In this document: positions 43,326 through 51,980 of the stretch, in pieces
Layout of the letters: the number at the start of each line of letters is the position of its first letter
How positions within the stretch are numbered: the first letter of the stretch is position 1
DNA from: S010-25 sp964441285
GTDB lineage: Bacteria; Pseudomonadota; Gammaproteobacteria; SZUA-229
NCBI GenBank assembly: GCA_964441285.1
Contig: CAYTUK010000003.1
Location: 165,501 to 229,500 of the forward strand
DNA length: 64,000 nucleotides
Direction of reading: 5' to 3'
Made by a program: the position numbers and the translations under genes
The notes under the pieces: generated by a model
What the model was told of the DNA's origin: nothing
What the model saw: only the letters and a program-made list of their open reading frames with translations
The model's database searches: none

Positions 43326-43769
43326 ATGAAAAATGAGCAACAATTACAGCCGGTAGCAAGAGTTGCGAAATCACAGGAGCGGAATGCAGCGCGGGTGATG
43401 AGCGAAATGTTGCGCCAGACAGAAGCCCAGCAAACGCAGCTAAACATGTTAATAGATTATCGTGAGAAATATTTTCAAAAATTTTCGCGGGCGAGCAAAG
43501 TGGGATTGTCAGCCATTCAGATGCGGGGGTATCAGGCTTTTCTTAGTCGCCTGGATACCGCTATCGAGCAACAGCAGCAGCAGGTAGCGCAGTCTCATCA
43601 GAGCTGTGAGCAAAGTAAGAGTGACTGGCGCGGCAGGCATAACCATAGTGAGATGATTAATAAAATCGTAGAAAAGCGAAAGCATCAGGCGCAGCAGGAG
43701 AGAAATAGCAGAGAACAGCGCGAGCTTGATGACAGGAGTGCAGCGAACTTTGTTGGGAATAAGAAATAA
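43326..43769 (+). CDS. fliJ: Flagellar export chaperone FliJ
   Basis: The 147-residue coiled-coil protein has LNMLIDYREKYFQKFSRASK, then FLSRLDTAIEQQQQQVAQS, and the C-terminal EKRKHQAQQERNSREQRELDD (given in part) typical of FliJ, with the EQ-x-ELDD-x2-A end. FliJ links FliI to FlhA and escorts empty chaperones. It ends the fliE-J run. Confidence 0.88.
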   Translation: MKNEQQLQPVARVAKSQERNAARVMSEMLRQTEAQQTQLNMLIDYREKYFQKFSRASKVGLSAIQMRGYQAFLSRLDTAIEQQQQQVAQSHQSCEQSKSDWRGRHNHSEMINKIVEKRKHQAQQERNSREQRELDDRSAANFVGNKK

Positions 43770-43912
43770 GATCTGCAAAAACGATTATTGAATGGTCAGT
43801 TGCAGGAAAAAGATGCGCGGGTTTGCCGATACGCCACTGGTATCCTGGCTGAAGTTAACCTCTTTGATGATGAAGTCAGAGTTAAACGGACAGAGAGCGT
43901 GAATATAACAGT

Positions 43913-44752
43913 ATGAGTATAAAAGCAGAACAATTTCTCTGCACTTTAAAGACAGCAATTGATAATGATAAACTGGTTTTGCCCACGTTACCGGAAGTGG
44001 CATTAAAAATTCGTGAAACAGTGGAAAGTAAATCAAGTTCGGCACAACAAATTGCTGATGTATTAAAGCAGGATGCATCTCTGTCAGCGCGTGTATTGCA
44101 GGTGGCTAACAGCCCTTTTTATCGGAGTCGACAAAAAGTTGAGGACATACAGACTGCGGTTACCCGCTTAGGCATGAACATGGTGCGCGATATAGTTGTG
44201 CGTCTGGCAATGAAACAGATGTTTCAGGCAACCACAGAAGTGCTGGATTTGCATTTTCGTCAAAGCTGGAATACAGCGGTCGAAGTGGCGGCAATTAGCC
44301 GTATGTTGGCAACGACTATCAGAGGAATTAATCCAGAGCAGGCATTGCTGGCTGGTTTGGTGCATAACATCGGTGCCTTGCCCATTCTTGTACTAGCAGA
44401 GAATGATGCTGACCTTTTTAATAATGCTGAAGTATTAGGTCAGTTGATTTATACCTTGCAGAACACTGTTGGAAAGCTGATATTAACCCGCTGGAATTTT
44501 ACTGGTGCAATCACGGATGTGGTTACTTATGCGCATGATTTCAGCTATAGCCATGATGGCCAGGCCAACCTGACTGATATTGTACAGGTTGCCTTATTGC
44601 AGGGAGCGTTTGTGCCCGAACAGTATGCGCCTGATGACTGGAACCAGGTGCCAGCATTCCAGCAGCTCGGCATAGATACTGAGATAAACGTGGTCGAAAT
44701 TGAAGAAAACAAGCTACAGATCGAACAGACAAAGGAGTCATTACAGGTTTAA
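43913..44752 (+). CDS. HDOD-domain signalling protein
   Basis: The 279-residue protein has an HDOD domain (~15-215): LPTLPEVALKIRETV, LKQDASLSARVLQVANSPFY and GLVHNIGALPIL, where His-Asn replaces the catalytic HD pair, as is normal in HDOD proteins. No output domain follows, only ~60 variable residues. It lies between fliJ and fliK, so a role in motility or c-di-GMP signalling is plausible but unproven. Confidence 0.87.
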   Translation: MSIKAEQFLCTLKTAIDNDKLVLPTLPEVALKIRETVESKSSSAQQIADVLKQDASLSARVLQVANSPFYRSRQKVEDIQTAVTRLGMNMVRDIVVRLAMKQMFQATTEVLDLHFRQSWNTAVEVAAISRMLATTIRGINPEQALLAGLVHNIGALPILVLAENDADLFNNAEVLGQLIYTLQNTVGKLILTRWNFTGAITDVVTYAHDFSYSHDGQANLTDIVQVALLQGAFVPEQYAPDDWNQVPAFQQLGIDTEINVVEIEENKLQIEQTKESLQV

Positions 44753-44773
44753 TCGACCATATTTAATCAATCA

Positions 44774-44790
44774 TGGCATAAGGTTTGCAT
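44774..44790 (+). promoter_or_regulatory. Sigma-54 promoter upstream of fliK
   Basis: TGGCATAAGGTTTGCAT has GG (44775-44776) and GC (44787-44788) ten bases apart and a perfect TTGCA -12 box. It lies 74 bases before the fliK ATG and suggests that fliK is expressed from its own FleR- or FleQ-dependent promoter. Confidence 0.85.
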
Positions 44791-44863
44791 TGTTAAAAAT
44801 AGAAATGCGTAATGCAGATAATAAATAACGAAACAACCGTTAGGTAAAGTTCAGGAATTGAAT

Positions 44864-46168
44864 ATGGCAACTTCAGTAGCAATACAGGCCGTGGTGACAC
44901 CTCCCGCACAGAATAAGCCAGGCGTTAACCACGCTGGTATAGACGCAAACACAAATTCTGTTGCAACCGGTAAAGCAGAGAAAAAAGCGTTTAATAAGCT
45001 CATGGATAATACCTTAAAAAGAAATGAAAAGTCGAAAGAGAAACAGAATGATAGCGGAAATATCTTGCCGCAAGCGGATAAACCAATTGATAAAACGGTA
45101 AAGAATGACCGCACCAGTGCGTCCAGGAAAATTTCAGAGGCAGAGCAGAAGAAGGTCAAAGCTAACTCGTTACAGGCCATGAAAACACTGACTCATGGAG
45201 ATGTGCAGAAGGCTACTACGCATAAATCGATTACAGATGAAACTGAAAAAATTATATTGCAGGAAAAATTACAAAGCCTGAAAAAGGCAAAAAAATCACT
45301 AAATGATCAAGCTGTAGCCGGGTCAGTTGCCGTTCCCGCATCAATTAATCATGATTTTAAATTATTAGAGAAACTAAAGGGTAAGCATCTTTCCAGGGTT
45401 AAAAATAAAACCGATGCACAGAGTTTAAAACTTGCCGGGCTGGAACCACATTTACCTAAAACGTCACCACTAATGCAGCAGGATGGAAAACCTCTGACTG
45501 GTTTTTCACTAACGGATATGAAGGCTACAGGTAGTGTGTTTCTAAAAGAGATGGGTAATGGGCAGCTCGATCATAAATTACAGCCAGGTTCGATATTAAG
45601 CAAACTGGATAATTTAACCACATTAACGGGCACGGAGCAGCGAGCACACATGGCGCCTTTATTGTTACCATTAAGCCCAGCCACTGGGGGGGGCACAGCA
45701 AATGCATCGGCACTCTATCAGTCTGTATTACAGCACACATTTGGTCAGCCAGGCTGGGATCAGAGCATGGGTAAACAGGTTGTGTGGATGGCAAATCAAA
45801 ATATTCGTAGCGCAGAGCTAAGATTGAATCCAGCTAATCTGGGTTCGATTGATGTTCGTATTGAGATGAAAGATGACGGTATCAATGTTGCATTTAGTAG
45901 CCAGCATATGACCGTGCGCCATGCCATCGAGCAAAGTTTGCCTCGTCTGCGTGAGATGATGGCAGCGCAGGGCTTAAATTTGAACGGAGCGGATATTTCG
46001 CAGCAGAGCTTTTCTCAGCACCAGGACAATAGTTTCACACAACACGAATCAAGAGCAAACCAGCTGTCATCAATAAGTGGTGTTAACCACAAAAGTGGAC
46101 TGGAGCAGCCAAACATATTGATGCAAAAAGTAAAAATGGTTAACGGCGCTGTGGATTATTATATTTAG
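44864..46168 (+). CDS. fliK: Flagellar hook-length control protein FliK
   Basis: From the ATG at 44864 the protein has ~434 residues. The first 250 are lysine-rich and low-complexity, as expected of a molecular ruler. The C-terminal domain shows WMANQNIRSAELRLNPANLG, then IDVRIEMKDDGINVAF and LPRLREMMAAQGLNL, the FliK substrate-switch motif. It sets hook length and switches export specificity. Confidence 0.9.
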   Translation: MATSVAIQAVVTPPAQNKPGVNHAGIDANTNSVATGKAEKKAFNKLMDNTLKRNEKSKEKQNDSGNILPQADKPIDKTVKNDRTSASRKISEAEQKKVKANSLQAMKTLTHGDVQKATTHKSITDETEKIILQEKLQSLKKAKKSLNDQAVAGSVAVPASINHDFKLLEKLKGKHLSRVKNKTDAQSLKLAGLEPHLPKTSPLMQQDGKPLTGFSLTDMKATGSVFLKEMGNGQLDHKLQPGSILSKLDNLTTLTGTEQRAHMAPLLLPLSPATGGGTANASALYQSVLQHTFGQPGWDQSMGKQVVWMANQNIRSAELRLNPANLGSIDVRIEMKDDGINVAFSSQHMTVRHAIEQSLPRLREMMAAQGLNLNGADISQQSFSQHQDNSFTQHESRANQLSSISGVNHKSGLEQPNILMQKVKMVNGAVDYYI

Positions 46169-46180
46169 AGACACTGATAT

Positions 46181-46246
46181 TTATTCAGCAGTTTGCCGCT
46201 AAAAAGCTTATCTTAAGCGTTGCTTTTTATGCGGCTCAGTAGTAGG
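46181..46246 (+). repeat. Short, internally deleted relative of the dispersed repeat
   Basis: Only terminal arms remain. GCCGCTAAAAAGC (46195-46207) pairs, with one bulge, with GCTTTTTATGCGGC, and the right end CTTTTTATGCGGCTCAGTAG is nearly identical to that of copy 1 at 25765-25896. It lies 13 bases after the fliK stop and may also act as its terminator. Confidence 0.6.
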
Positions 46247-46264
46247 GACTAAACGAGAAATAAC

Positions 46265-46507
46265 ATGAAAAAAAAATTATTAGATGAACCTGATGTGACA
46301 ACATCAATAATGCATTTACAGGAAAAAGAGGCGCGACAATTTATCGAAAGCAGAGATCGTCTGGTCGCATTAAACGTCCTGTTTGATGCTGTGCTTGCAG
46401 GGGAATCCGGTCGGGAAATTGCACGTAATATGGCTACCTCTGATTTGATTAAAAAAGAAAAGATAAACCGATGCCTGCTCGACCTTAATCACAGATTAAA
46501 ACATTAA
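46265..46507 (+). CDS. Small unrecognised protein in the flagellar block
   Basis: The 80-residue, highly charged helical protein begins MKKKLLDEPDVTTSIMHLQ and ends LLDLNHRLKH. It lacks signal peptide, membrane helix and cysteines other than one near the end. Gene order (fliK, this, PilZ protein 13 bases on) suggests co-expression with motility genes and size fits an export chaperone or regulator, but no family match is recognised. Confidence 0.55.
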   Translation: MKKKLLDEPDVTTSIMHLQEKEARQFIESRDRLVALNVLFDAVLAGESGREIARNMATSDLIKKEKINRCLLDLNHRLKH

Positions 46508-46520
46508 CCACCGGTTATCT

Positions 46521-47261
46521 ATGTTGGTGCAAAAAGAAAATGAGTCGGCAGCTTCTGCAAAAATAGCAAGTCGTTGTGCCTTGCAGGCAGGCGATAACCT
46601 GCAGCTGCAATTTCTGGATGAGCCTGAGCGGGGGCGCTACCCGGTAACAGTTATTGGTTATGTCGAAGACTGTAGTTTAATGATTACTGCGCCAAAAATG
46701 CATGGTCATCTGTTATTGCTACGTGAAGGTCAGCAGTTTGTCGTCCGATTATTATCTGGGAAACAAATTATTGGGTTTAATTCCGAAGTAATGAAAGTTT
46801 ACAATAATCCATTTGCCTATGTTCATTTAAAGCCCCCAGTAGAAATACAGCAGTGTAATGTTAGAAATGCCTATAGGGTTGATGTCGATAATATTGCCTC
46901 AATTCAATGTGCCATAGATAATGAAAATATCGATGCTGGAAATAAGCCTCAGCAGCATAAATTAGCGGATGCCTATGCGGCAAAAATTCTTAATATGAGC
47001 ACAACTGGGTGTCAGTTACAATTACTAAAAATGCTGCCTGATGGAGCTAAAAAAATTATAATTTCTACAAAAATTAATGTTGCTGAACAGGAGCGTTTGT
47101 TAAGCCTGGAAGCGCAAATATGCTCATGTCGAGATGTTGAGCACGATAGCAAGCCTGCCTATTTATATGGTGTGCAATTTATAGAAATAAATGACGATAA
47201 ACGCTTATTGCTTAACGGTTTTGTTTACGAGAAGCTGGTTCATGAAAGATTTAAGGATTAG
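46521..47261 (+). CDS. YcgR-like PilZ-domain protein (flagellar brake type)
   Basis: The 246-residue protein has an N-terminal YcgR-type domain (ALQAGDNLQLQFLDE, REGQQFVVRLLSG) and a PilZ domain with both c-di-GMP motifs: RNAYR near 113 and N-x-S-x2-G (NMSTTGCQL) near 157. It should slow the flagellar motor when c-di-GMP is high. Its place behind fliK supports this. The spacer between the two motifs is long and asparagine-rich. Confidence 0.85.
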   Translation: MLVQKENESAASAKIASRCALQAGDNLQLQFLDEPERGRYPVTVIGYVEDCSLMITAPKMHGHLLLLREGQQFVVRLLSGKQIIGFNSEVMKVYNNPFAYVHLKPPVEIQQCNVRNAYRVDVDNIASIQCAIDNENIDAGNKPQQHKLADAYAAKILNMSTTGCQLQLLKMLPDGAKKIIISTKINVAEQERLLSLEAQICSCRDVEHDSKPAYLYGVQFIEINDDKRLLLNGFVYEKLVHERFKD

Positions 47262-47316
47262 TTCGCGATGGACTCCTGAGTAAGCATAGTCTGGGCACGA
47301 TTATTTTCCAATTCGT

Positions 47317-48456
47317 TTATAAAAGCCGTTCAAGTATCTCATTTAAAAAAAGGAAACCTTTGTCCGTCGTGCAAATTATTTCATTATTGATGGTGAGTAA
47401 TTCAGCATCGATATTCTTGCATGTATGTTGCAGCTGTTTAATCTCAATCCCGGCATATTGTTTTAAGCTATCTGTTTTACAGCCCCGTTTTAGTCGTAGT
47501 ACATTAAGCAGGAATTCAAAAGCTATATCCTTTTTGCTTAGAAAGTTTTCGCCTGAAACCGCGCTGTGGTGAATACTGTTTTCCATATAGGCGACAGGTT
47601 TTCGTGTTTTCCACTGGCGCATAATCGTTTGCGACTGTGTATTTGTCAGTTTACTGTGTGCGCCTGCGCCAATACCGATGTAATCGCCAAATAGCCAGTA
47701 GTTAAGATTGTGCTGGCTTTGTTTGCCAACTTTACTGTAGGCAGACACTTCATATTGGTGATAATTTTCTCTGCTTAATTGTTGCTGGCATTGTGTCTGC
47801 ATTGCCCACAATGAATCTTCTTCTGGTAGTGAGGGCGTATGTTTGTGAAAATAAGTGTTAGGTTCAATGGTTAGCTGGTAGTGTGAAATATGACTAATAG
47901 CCTGTTGGCAGGCAATACTGACATCTTCAACCGCCTGTGCAACTGACTGCTGTGGTAGACCAAACATTAAATCAAGATTTATATTTTCAAAACCAGCGCG
48001 CCGCGCTGTTTCGATGGCTTTTAAGGCCTGTTCACCATTATGTATTCGACCAAGGGACAATAAAAAATCCGTATTAAAACTTTGAACGCCAATAGAAAGG
48101 CGATTAATTCCAGCATTTCTATAAGCGGAAAATTTTTCCTGTTCAAAGGTTCCAGGGTTGGCTTCAAGCGTAATCTCGATACCCTCAGTAGAAAATAATT
48201 CGGTAGTGCGGGTAATAATTTTTTCTATCGATTTAGCCGTAAATAAACTGGGAGTGCCACCACCAAAAAAAATACTGACAAGTTCTTTTTGTTCAGCAAT
48301 TTTATGCGCCTGCTCAAGATCCAGTAATAATGCTTTAGTGTAAGTTTCCTCATCAAAATCTAACTTTTTTTTATGAGAGTTGAAATCACAATAAGGGCAT
48401 TTCCGAATGCACCATGGTATGTGGACGTATAGACTGAGTGGAGGTGAAAGTGTCAC
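47317..48456 (-). CDS. hemW: Radical SAM heme chaperone HemW
   Basis: The 379-residue protein opens YVHIPWCIRKCPYCDF, the C-x3-C-x2-C cluster site of HemW, followed by FFGGGTPSL and LEANPG. It lacks the extra cysteine region of HemN and carries the HemW C-terminal domain. HemW delivers heme and is not a coproporphyrinogen oxidase despite the older name. The start is a GTG. rdgB, its common neighbour, is not here. Confidence 0.9.
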   Translation of the reverse strand: MTLSPPLSLYVHIPWCIRKCPYCDFNSHKKKLDFDEETYTKALLLDLEQAHKIAEQKELVSIFFGGGTPSLFTAKSIEKIITRTTELFSTEGIEITLEANPGTFEQEKFSAYRNAGINRLSIGVQSFNTDFLLSLGRIHNGEQALKAIETARRAGFENINLDLMFGLPQQSVAQAVEDVSIACQQAISHISHYQLTIEPNTYFHKHTPSLPEEDSLWAMQTQCQQQLSRENYHQYEVSAYSKVGKQSQHNLNYWLFGDYIGIGAGAHSKLTNTQSQTIMRQWKTRKPVAYMENSIHHSAVSGENFLSKKDIAFEFLLNVLRLKRGCKTDSLKQYAGIEIKQLQHTCKNIDAELLTINNEIICTTDKGFLFLNEILERLL

Positions 48457-48626
48457 GGGTAAATAAGTAAAAATACAGGAGAAAAGAGATATAACTTTAA
48501 CAGTTATACTTCGATATTGTCAGATAGAATAGGCTGGGAATAAAAATTCGACAGACCGCATTCTATAGTGCAGATTATTAACGACAAATTGAGGGAAACT
48601 CGATCCAGCGACAGTATCAGTACATA

Positions 48627-48762
48627 TTACCGAAACGAATAAAAAAGCTGCCCATGATTAAAGGCGCGCGGTGAATGCATCCATCCATGTCGGCTCGATA
48701 CCCGCATCCCTGCGGCTGACGGTCTTGAACAATGGGTATCCTTTCTATCTGTACTGTTAGTA
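48627..48762 (-). repeat. Dispersed palindromic repeat, copy 2
   Basis: In reverse orientation to copy 1. Ends TTACCGAAACGAATAAAAAA and CTTTCTATCTGTACTGTTAG; inner TCTTGAACAATGGGTATCC (48723-48741) pairs only partly with the other arm, so this copy looks decayed. It keeps the CCGCA-TCCC-TGCGG loop region. It lies upstream of hemW in a 680-bp gap that also holds a 30-codon gene. Confidence 0.78.
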
Positions 48763-48856
48763 TTTGCAGTTGGTTAATGCTCTGTGGACTTCATTTATAG
48801 TGATTGATCGTGTTGATAAGGGGTGTTGTGATGCGCTATTTGTGTTAAGCAAGAAC

Positions 48857-48949
48857 TCAGGTTTTCTTTGTAATTGCCATGCGGATAATAATTATTGTTA
48901 GAATAATTGCTACACCTGTAACGACATAAGTCAGATTATCGGTAATCAT
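48857..48949 (-). CDS. 30-residue single-span membrane peptide
   Basis: Read on the minus strand from the ATG ending at 48949, with GGAG eight bases upstream, to TGA at 48857-48859. The peptide starts MITDNLTYVV, continues with a hydrophobic Ile-rich helix (~8-22) and ends RMAITKKT, so the N-terminus would be outside and the basic tail cytoplasmic. Strong ribosome site, hydrophobicity and positive-inside tail support a real small gene. No family recognised; it may attach to a larger membrane complex. Confidence 0.55.
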   Translation of the reverse strand: MITDNLTYVVTGVAIILTIIIIRMAITKKT

Positions 48950-49136
48950 CGTGAATCTCCAGATGAATTAATACTATTGATTAGTATAGTCTAATATAAT
49001 TAAGTTCATACTATTTTTAGCCTTTTTAGGTTAAAAAAAGAGTAACGGCTCAGTATAAGTATCGGGCAGTGTGTAAGCGATTGATTTATCAGTATGCGTG
49101 AAGATATCGATGCGGTAAGTATTATAGATTAACCGC

Positions 49137-50387
49137 TTATACGCGTTTATGTAGCCAGAAAAGAAGCATTAAACCGGGGATTGCGATAAGGGTGCAAATG
49201 AGGAAAAAGCCACTCCAGCCGAAGGCATCAACCATGTAACCGGTTGGTGCGGCGGCAAAAACACGAGGCATTCCCATAAAAGAGGTTAATAGTGCAAACT
49301 GAGTGGCGGTGAAGCGTTTGTCGGTGAGGCTGGCGATAAAACCCACGTATGCTGCGGTACCGAGTCCTGCGCTCAAATTTTCAAATGAAACCACAAGGGC
49401 GAGGGCATAAATCACATTCCCCATATGGTTTAGCCAGATGAAACCGGCGGTGGAAATGGCCTGAAGTAAACCGAAGCCGAATAAGCTTTTAAAAATGCCC
49501 AGCCGCATTACCAGTAGACCACCTAGCATTGTGCCGCCAATGGTTGCCCAGAAACCAAAGAGCTTGACGATAGAACCGATCTCAGTTTTGCTGAAGCCAA
49601 GGTGGAGGTAAAACGGGGTGGTCATCTGCCCCGCCATCGTGTCGCCGACTTTGTAGAAAAAAATAAATAGCAGGATTATCAGTGCATAGTCGCGGCTAAA
49701 GTACTCTCTGAAAGGGTCAATAACGGCTTCGCGTAAACTCTGAGGTTTTCCGTGTTCGACATCCGGTTCAGCGGCCAGCAGCGTGGCAATGATACCTGCA
49801 CTCATACAGGCCGCCATGATCAGATATACCATGCGGTAATCGATCAGGTCCGCCAGTATGAGGCCGCCGCCAGAGGCTACCAGCATGCCAAGACGGTAAC
49901 CACCAACATAAAGTGATGCGCCCATGCCCTGTTCGTCATCCGCCAGTGATTCACGTCGATAGGCATCAATCACAATGTCCTGACTGGCAGAAAAGAAACT
50001 CAATAATAAAGCCGCTAGAGCGAGCATGGTAAGGTGGTTGGCTGGACTGGAAAAAGCCAGCAGTATAATGGACGCAGTAAGGCAGAGCTGCCAGATAAGT
50101 AGCCAGCCGCGACGACGACCAAGCGAAGTCAGGCTGTAACGATCCATTAGCGGTGCCCAGACAAACTTTAAGGTATAGGGCAGGCCGACCAGTGCAAACA
50201 GGCCAATAGTACTCAGGTCGATTTTTGCTGTGATCATCCATGCCTGTAATAACGAACCGGTAAGTAATAAAGGCAGGCCACCGGAAAACCCCATCACCAG
50301 TGCCAGTAACATGCGGGCGCTTAATAATGAGGTAATAACCTGTGACCAGGTTTTGTGCTGTTCGAGTTGAGGCTGGGAGTGTTTCAA
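49137..50387 (-). CDS. ampG: AmpG-family muropeptide permease
   Basis: The 416-residue major-facilitator protein has ~12 helices. MGFSGGLPLLLTGSLLQAWM, the WAPLMDRY and LGRRRGWLL loop and SFFSASQDIVIDAYRRE are AmpG hallmarks (each given in part). It imports anhydro-muropeptides for wall recycling. The start is a TTG, chosen because the first helix needs the upstream residues. Confidence 0.88.
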   Translation of the reverse strand: MKHSQPQLEQHKTWSQVITSLLSARMLLALVMGFSGGLPLLLTGSLLQAWMITAKIDLSTIGLFALVGLPYTLKFVWAPLMDRYSLTSLGRRRGWLLIWQLCLTASIILLAFSSPANHLTMLALAALLLSFFSASQDIVIDAYRRESLADDEQGMGASLYVGGYRLGMLVASGGGLILADLIDYRMVYLIMAACMSAGIIATLLAAEPDVEHGKPQSLREAVIDPFREYFSRDYALIILLFIFFYKVGDTMAGQMTTPFYLHLGFSKTEIGSIVKLFGFWATIGGTMLGGLLVMRLGIFKSLFGFGLLQAISTAGFIWLNHMGNVIYALALVVSFENLSAGLGTAAYVGFIASLTDKRFTATQFALLTSFMGMPRVFAAAPTGYMVDAFGWSGFFLICTLIAIPGLMLLFWLHKRV

Positions 50388-50438
50388 ATTCGACTAGAGA
50401 CGGGCTAGGCAGGTAAATAAGGCATATCGAAAGCGGAA

Positions 50439-51215
50439 TTATTTGAGCGTGTAAGCGTAATCAATAATTAGCGGGGCATGGTCAGAGAAACGTTCGTCTT
50501 TATAAATACTTGCCGCTTTTACAAAGGGTTCAAGTTTTGGCGTAATCACCTGATAATCAATCCGCCAGCCAGTGTTATTTGCCCACGCCTGACCGCGATT
50601 AGACCACCAGGTATATTGATCGGCCTGTTGGTTAACGACTCGAAAAGCATCAACAAAACCAATGTCGCCAAATAGTTGATCCATCCAGTTGCGTTCTTCT
50701 GGCAGGAAGCCAGAATTTTTCTGGTTTCCTTTCCAGTTTTTTATATCAATGTTCTTATGTGCGATGTTCCAGTCACCGCAAATAATAAATTCACGGCGTT
50801 TACGTCGTAGGCTCTGTAAGTAGCACATAAATCGCTCCATAAAATCAAACTTAACGGCCTGGCGTTCTTCACTGGCAGAACCAGAGTGCATATAAAGTGA
50901 AATAATGCTGAGTTTTTCATACTGAAATTCAATATAGCGCCCTTCAATATCAATATCATGCCATCCCAGACCTTTAATCACTTTTTTAGGCTTTATTTTG
51001 CTATAAATGGCAACACCACTATAGCCTTTTTTTTGTGCATCATGAAATTCACGGTAATACTCAGTCGGCTGAAAAATATCGCTATTAAGTTGATGTTCCT
51101 GGGCTTTGGTTTCCTGGATACAGATAACATCGGCATCGACTTTTTTTAACCAGTTAAAAAAGCCTTTTTTAGCTGCTGCACGAATGCCATTGGTATTGAT
51201 TGATATAATTCGCAT
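50439..51215 (-). CDS. xthA: Exodeoxyribonuclease III (AP endonuclease)
   Basis: The 258-residue protein has the EEP nuclease motifs: NTNGIRAA, QETKAQ, SGVAIYSK, GDWNIAH and SDHAPLIIDY. It cuts at abasic sites and trims 3' ends. Divergent from pyrE with a 99-bp gap, the same pairing as crc/exo and pyrE in pseudomonads; a Crc-like role is excluded only by the intact catalytic residues. Confidence 0.9.
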   Translation of the reverse strand: MRIISINTNGIRAAAKKGFFNWLKKVDADVICIQETKAQEHQLNSDIFQPTEYYREFHDAQKKGYSGVAIYSKIKPKKVIKGLGWHDIDIEGRYIEFQYEKLSIISLYMHSGSASEERQAVKFDFMERFMCYLQSLRRKRREFIICGDWNIAHKNIDIKNWKGNQKNSGFLPEERNWMDQLFGDIGFVDAFRVVNQQADQYTWWSNRGQAWANNTGWRIDYQVITPKLEPFVKAASIYKDERFSDHAPLIIDYAYTLK

Positions 51216-51314
51216 ATTGAAACCTTGAGTCTATGTGTGCGTATAATACCTGAAATGGTGAGGTCAGGAAGCTGAAATCACGTATAATTCAGGCTGTCAT
51301 AACAGGTTAGAGTC

Positions 51315-51980
51315 ATGCAGGAAAATAAAAAACGGTTTATCGAACTGGCGCTTGAATATAATGTTCTGCGTTTTGGTGAGTTTACTTTAAAATCTGGACG
51401 GATTAGCCCTTATTTTTTTAATGCGGGTTTATTTAATACTGGTTGTGCGTTGTCAGAATTGGGCCGATGTTATGCGCAGGCCATTATTGATAATGAAATA
51501 AATTATGATATTTTATTTGGCCCTGCGTATAAAGGCATTCCATTGGTTTCTGCCATTGCCTGTGCTTTGTCGGACACGCATGGTATTGATAAACCCTATG
51601 CGTTTAATCGTAAAGAAGTCAAGCAGCATGGCGAGGGCGGGGTGATGGTTGGAGCGCCATTACAGGGTAAAGTATTAATTGTTGATGATGTAATCACTGC
51701 AGGCACTGCAATTCGCGAAGCAGTCGAACTTATTGAATTTGAATCTGCACAGATATCTGCGGTGTTAATTGCGCTTGACCGAGAAGAAAAAGGAAAGGCT
51801 GAATTATCTGCGATACAGGAGGTAAAACGCGATTTTTGCATTAACGTTTTTAGTATTATTACGCTGACAGATTTGATTGACTATCTTGTAACAGTGGAAT
51901 CATACAGGGTGCATCTTGAAACCATGAAAAACTACCGAGACAGATATGGTATAGCTGGCTCATCGTTTGGTGTTTCTTAG
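51315..51980 (+). CDS. pyrE: Orotate phosphoribosyltransferase
   Basis: The 221-residue protein has the PRPP loop VLIVDDVITAGTAIREA, FGPAYKGIPL and the flexible loop FNRKEVKQHGEGG. It makes OMP in pyrimidine synthesis. It is slightly longer than usual, and its last 21 bases overlap the 3' end of fetB on the other strand. Confidence 0.95.
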   Translation: MQENKKRFIELALEYNVLRFGEFTLKSGRISPYFFNAGLFNTGCALSELGRCYAQAIIDNEINYDILFGPAYKGIPLVSAIACALSDTHGIDKPYAFNRKEVKQHGEGGVMVGAPLQGKVLIVDDVITAGTAIREAVELIEFESAQISAVLIALDREEKGKAELSAIQEVKRDFCINVFSIITLTDLIDYLVTVESYRVHLETMKNYRDRYGIAGSSFGVS

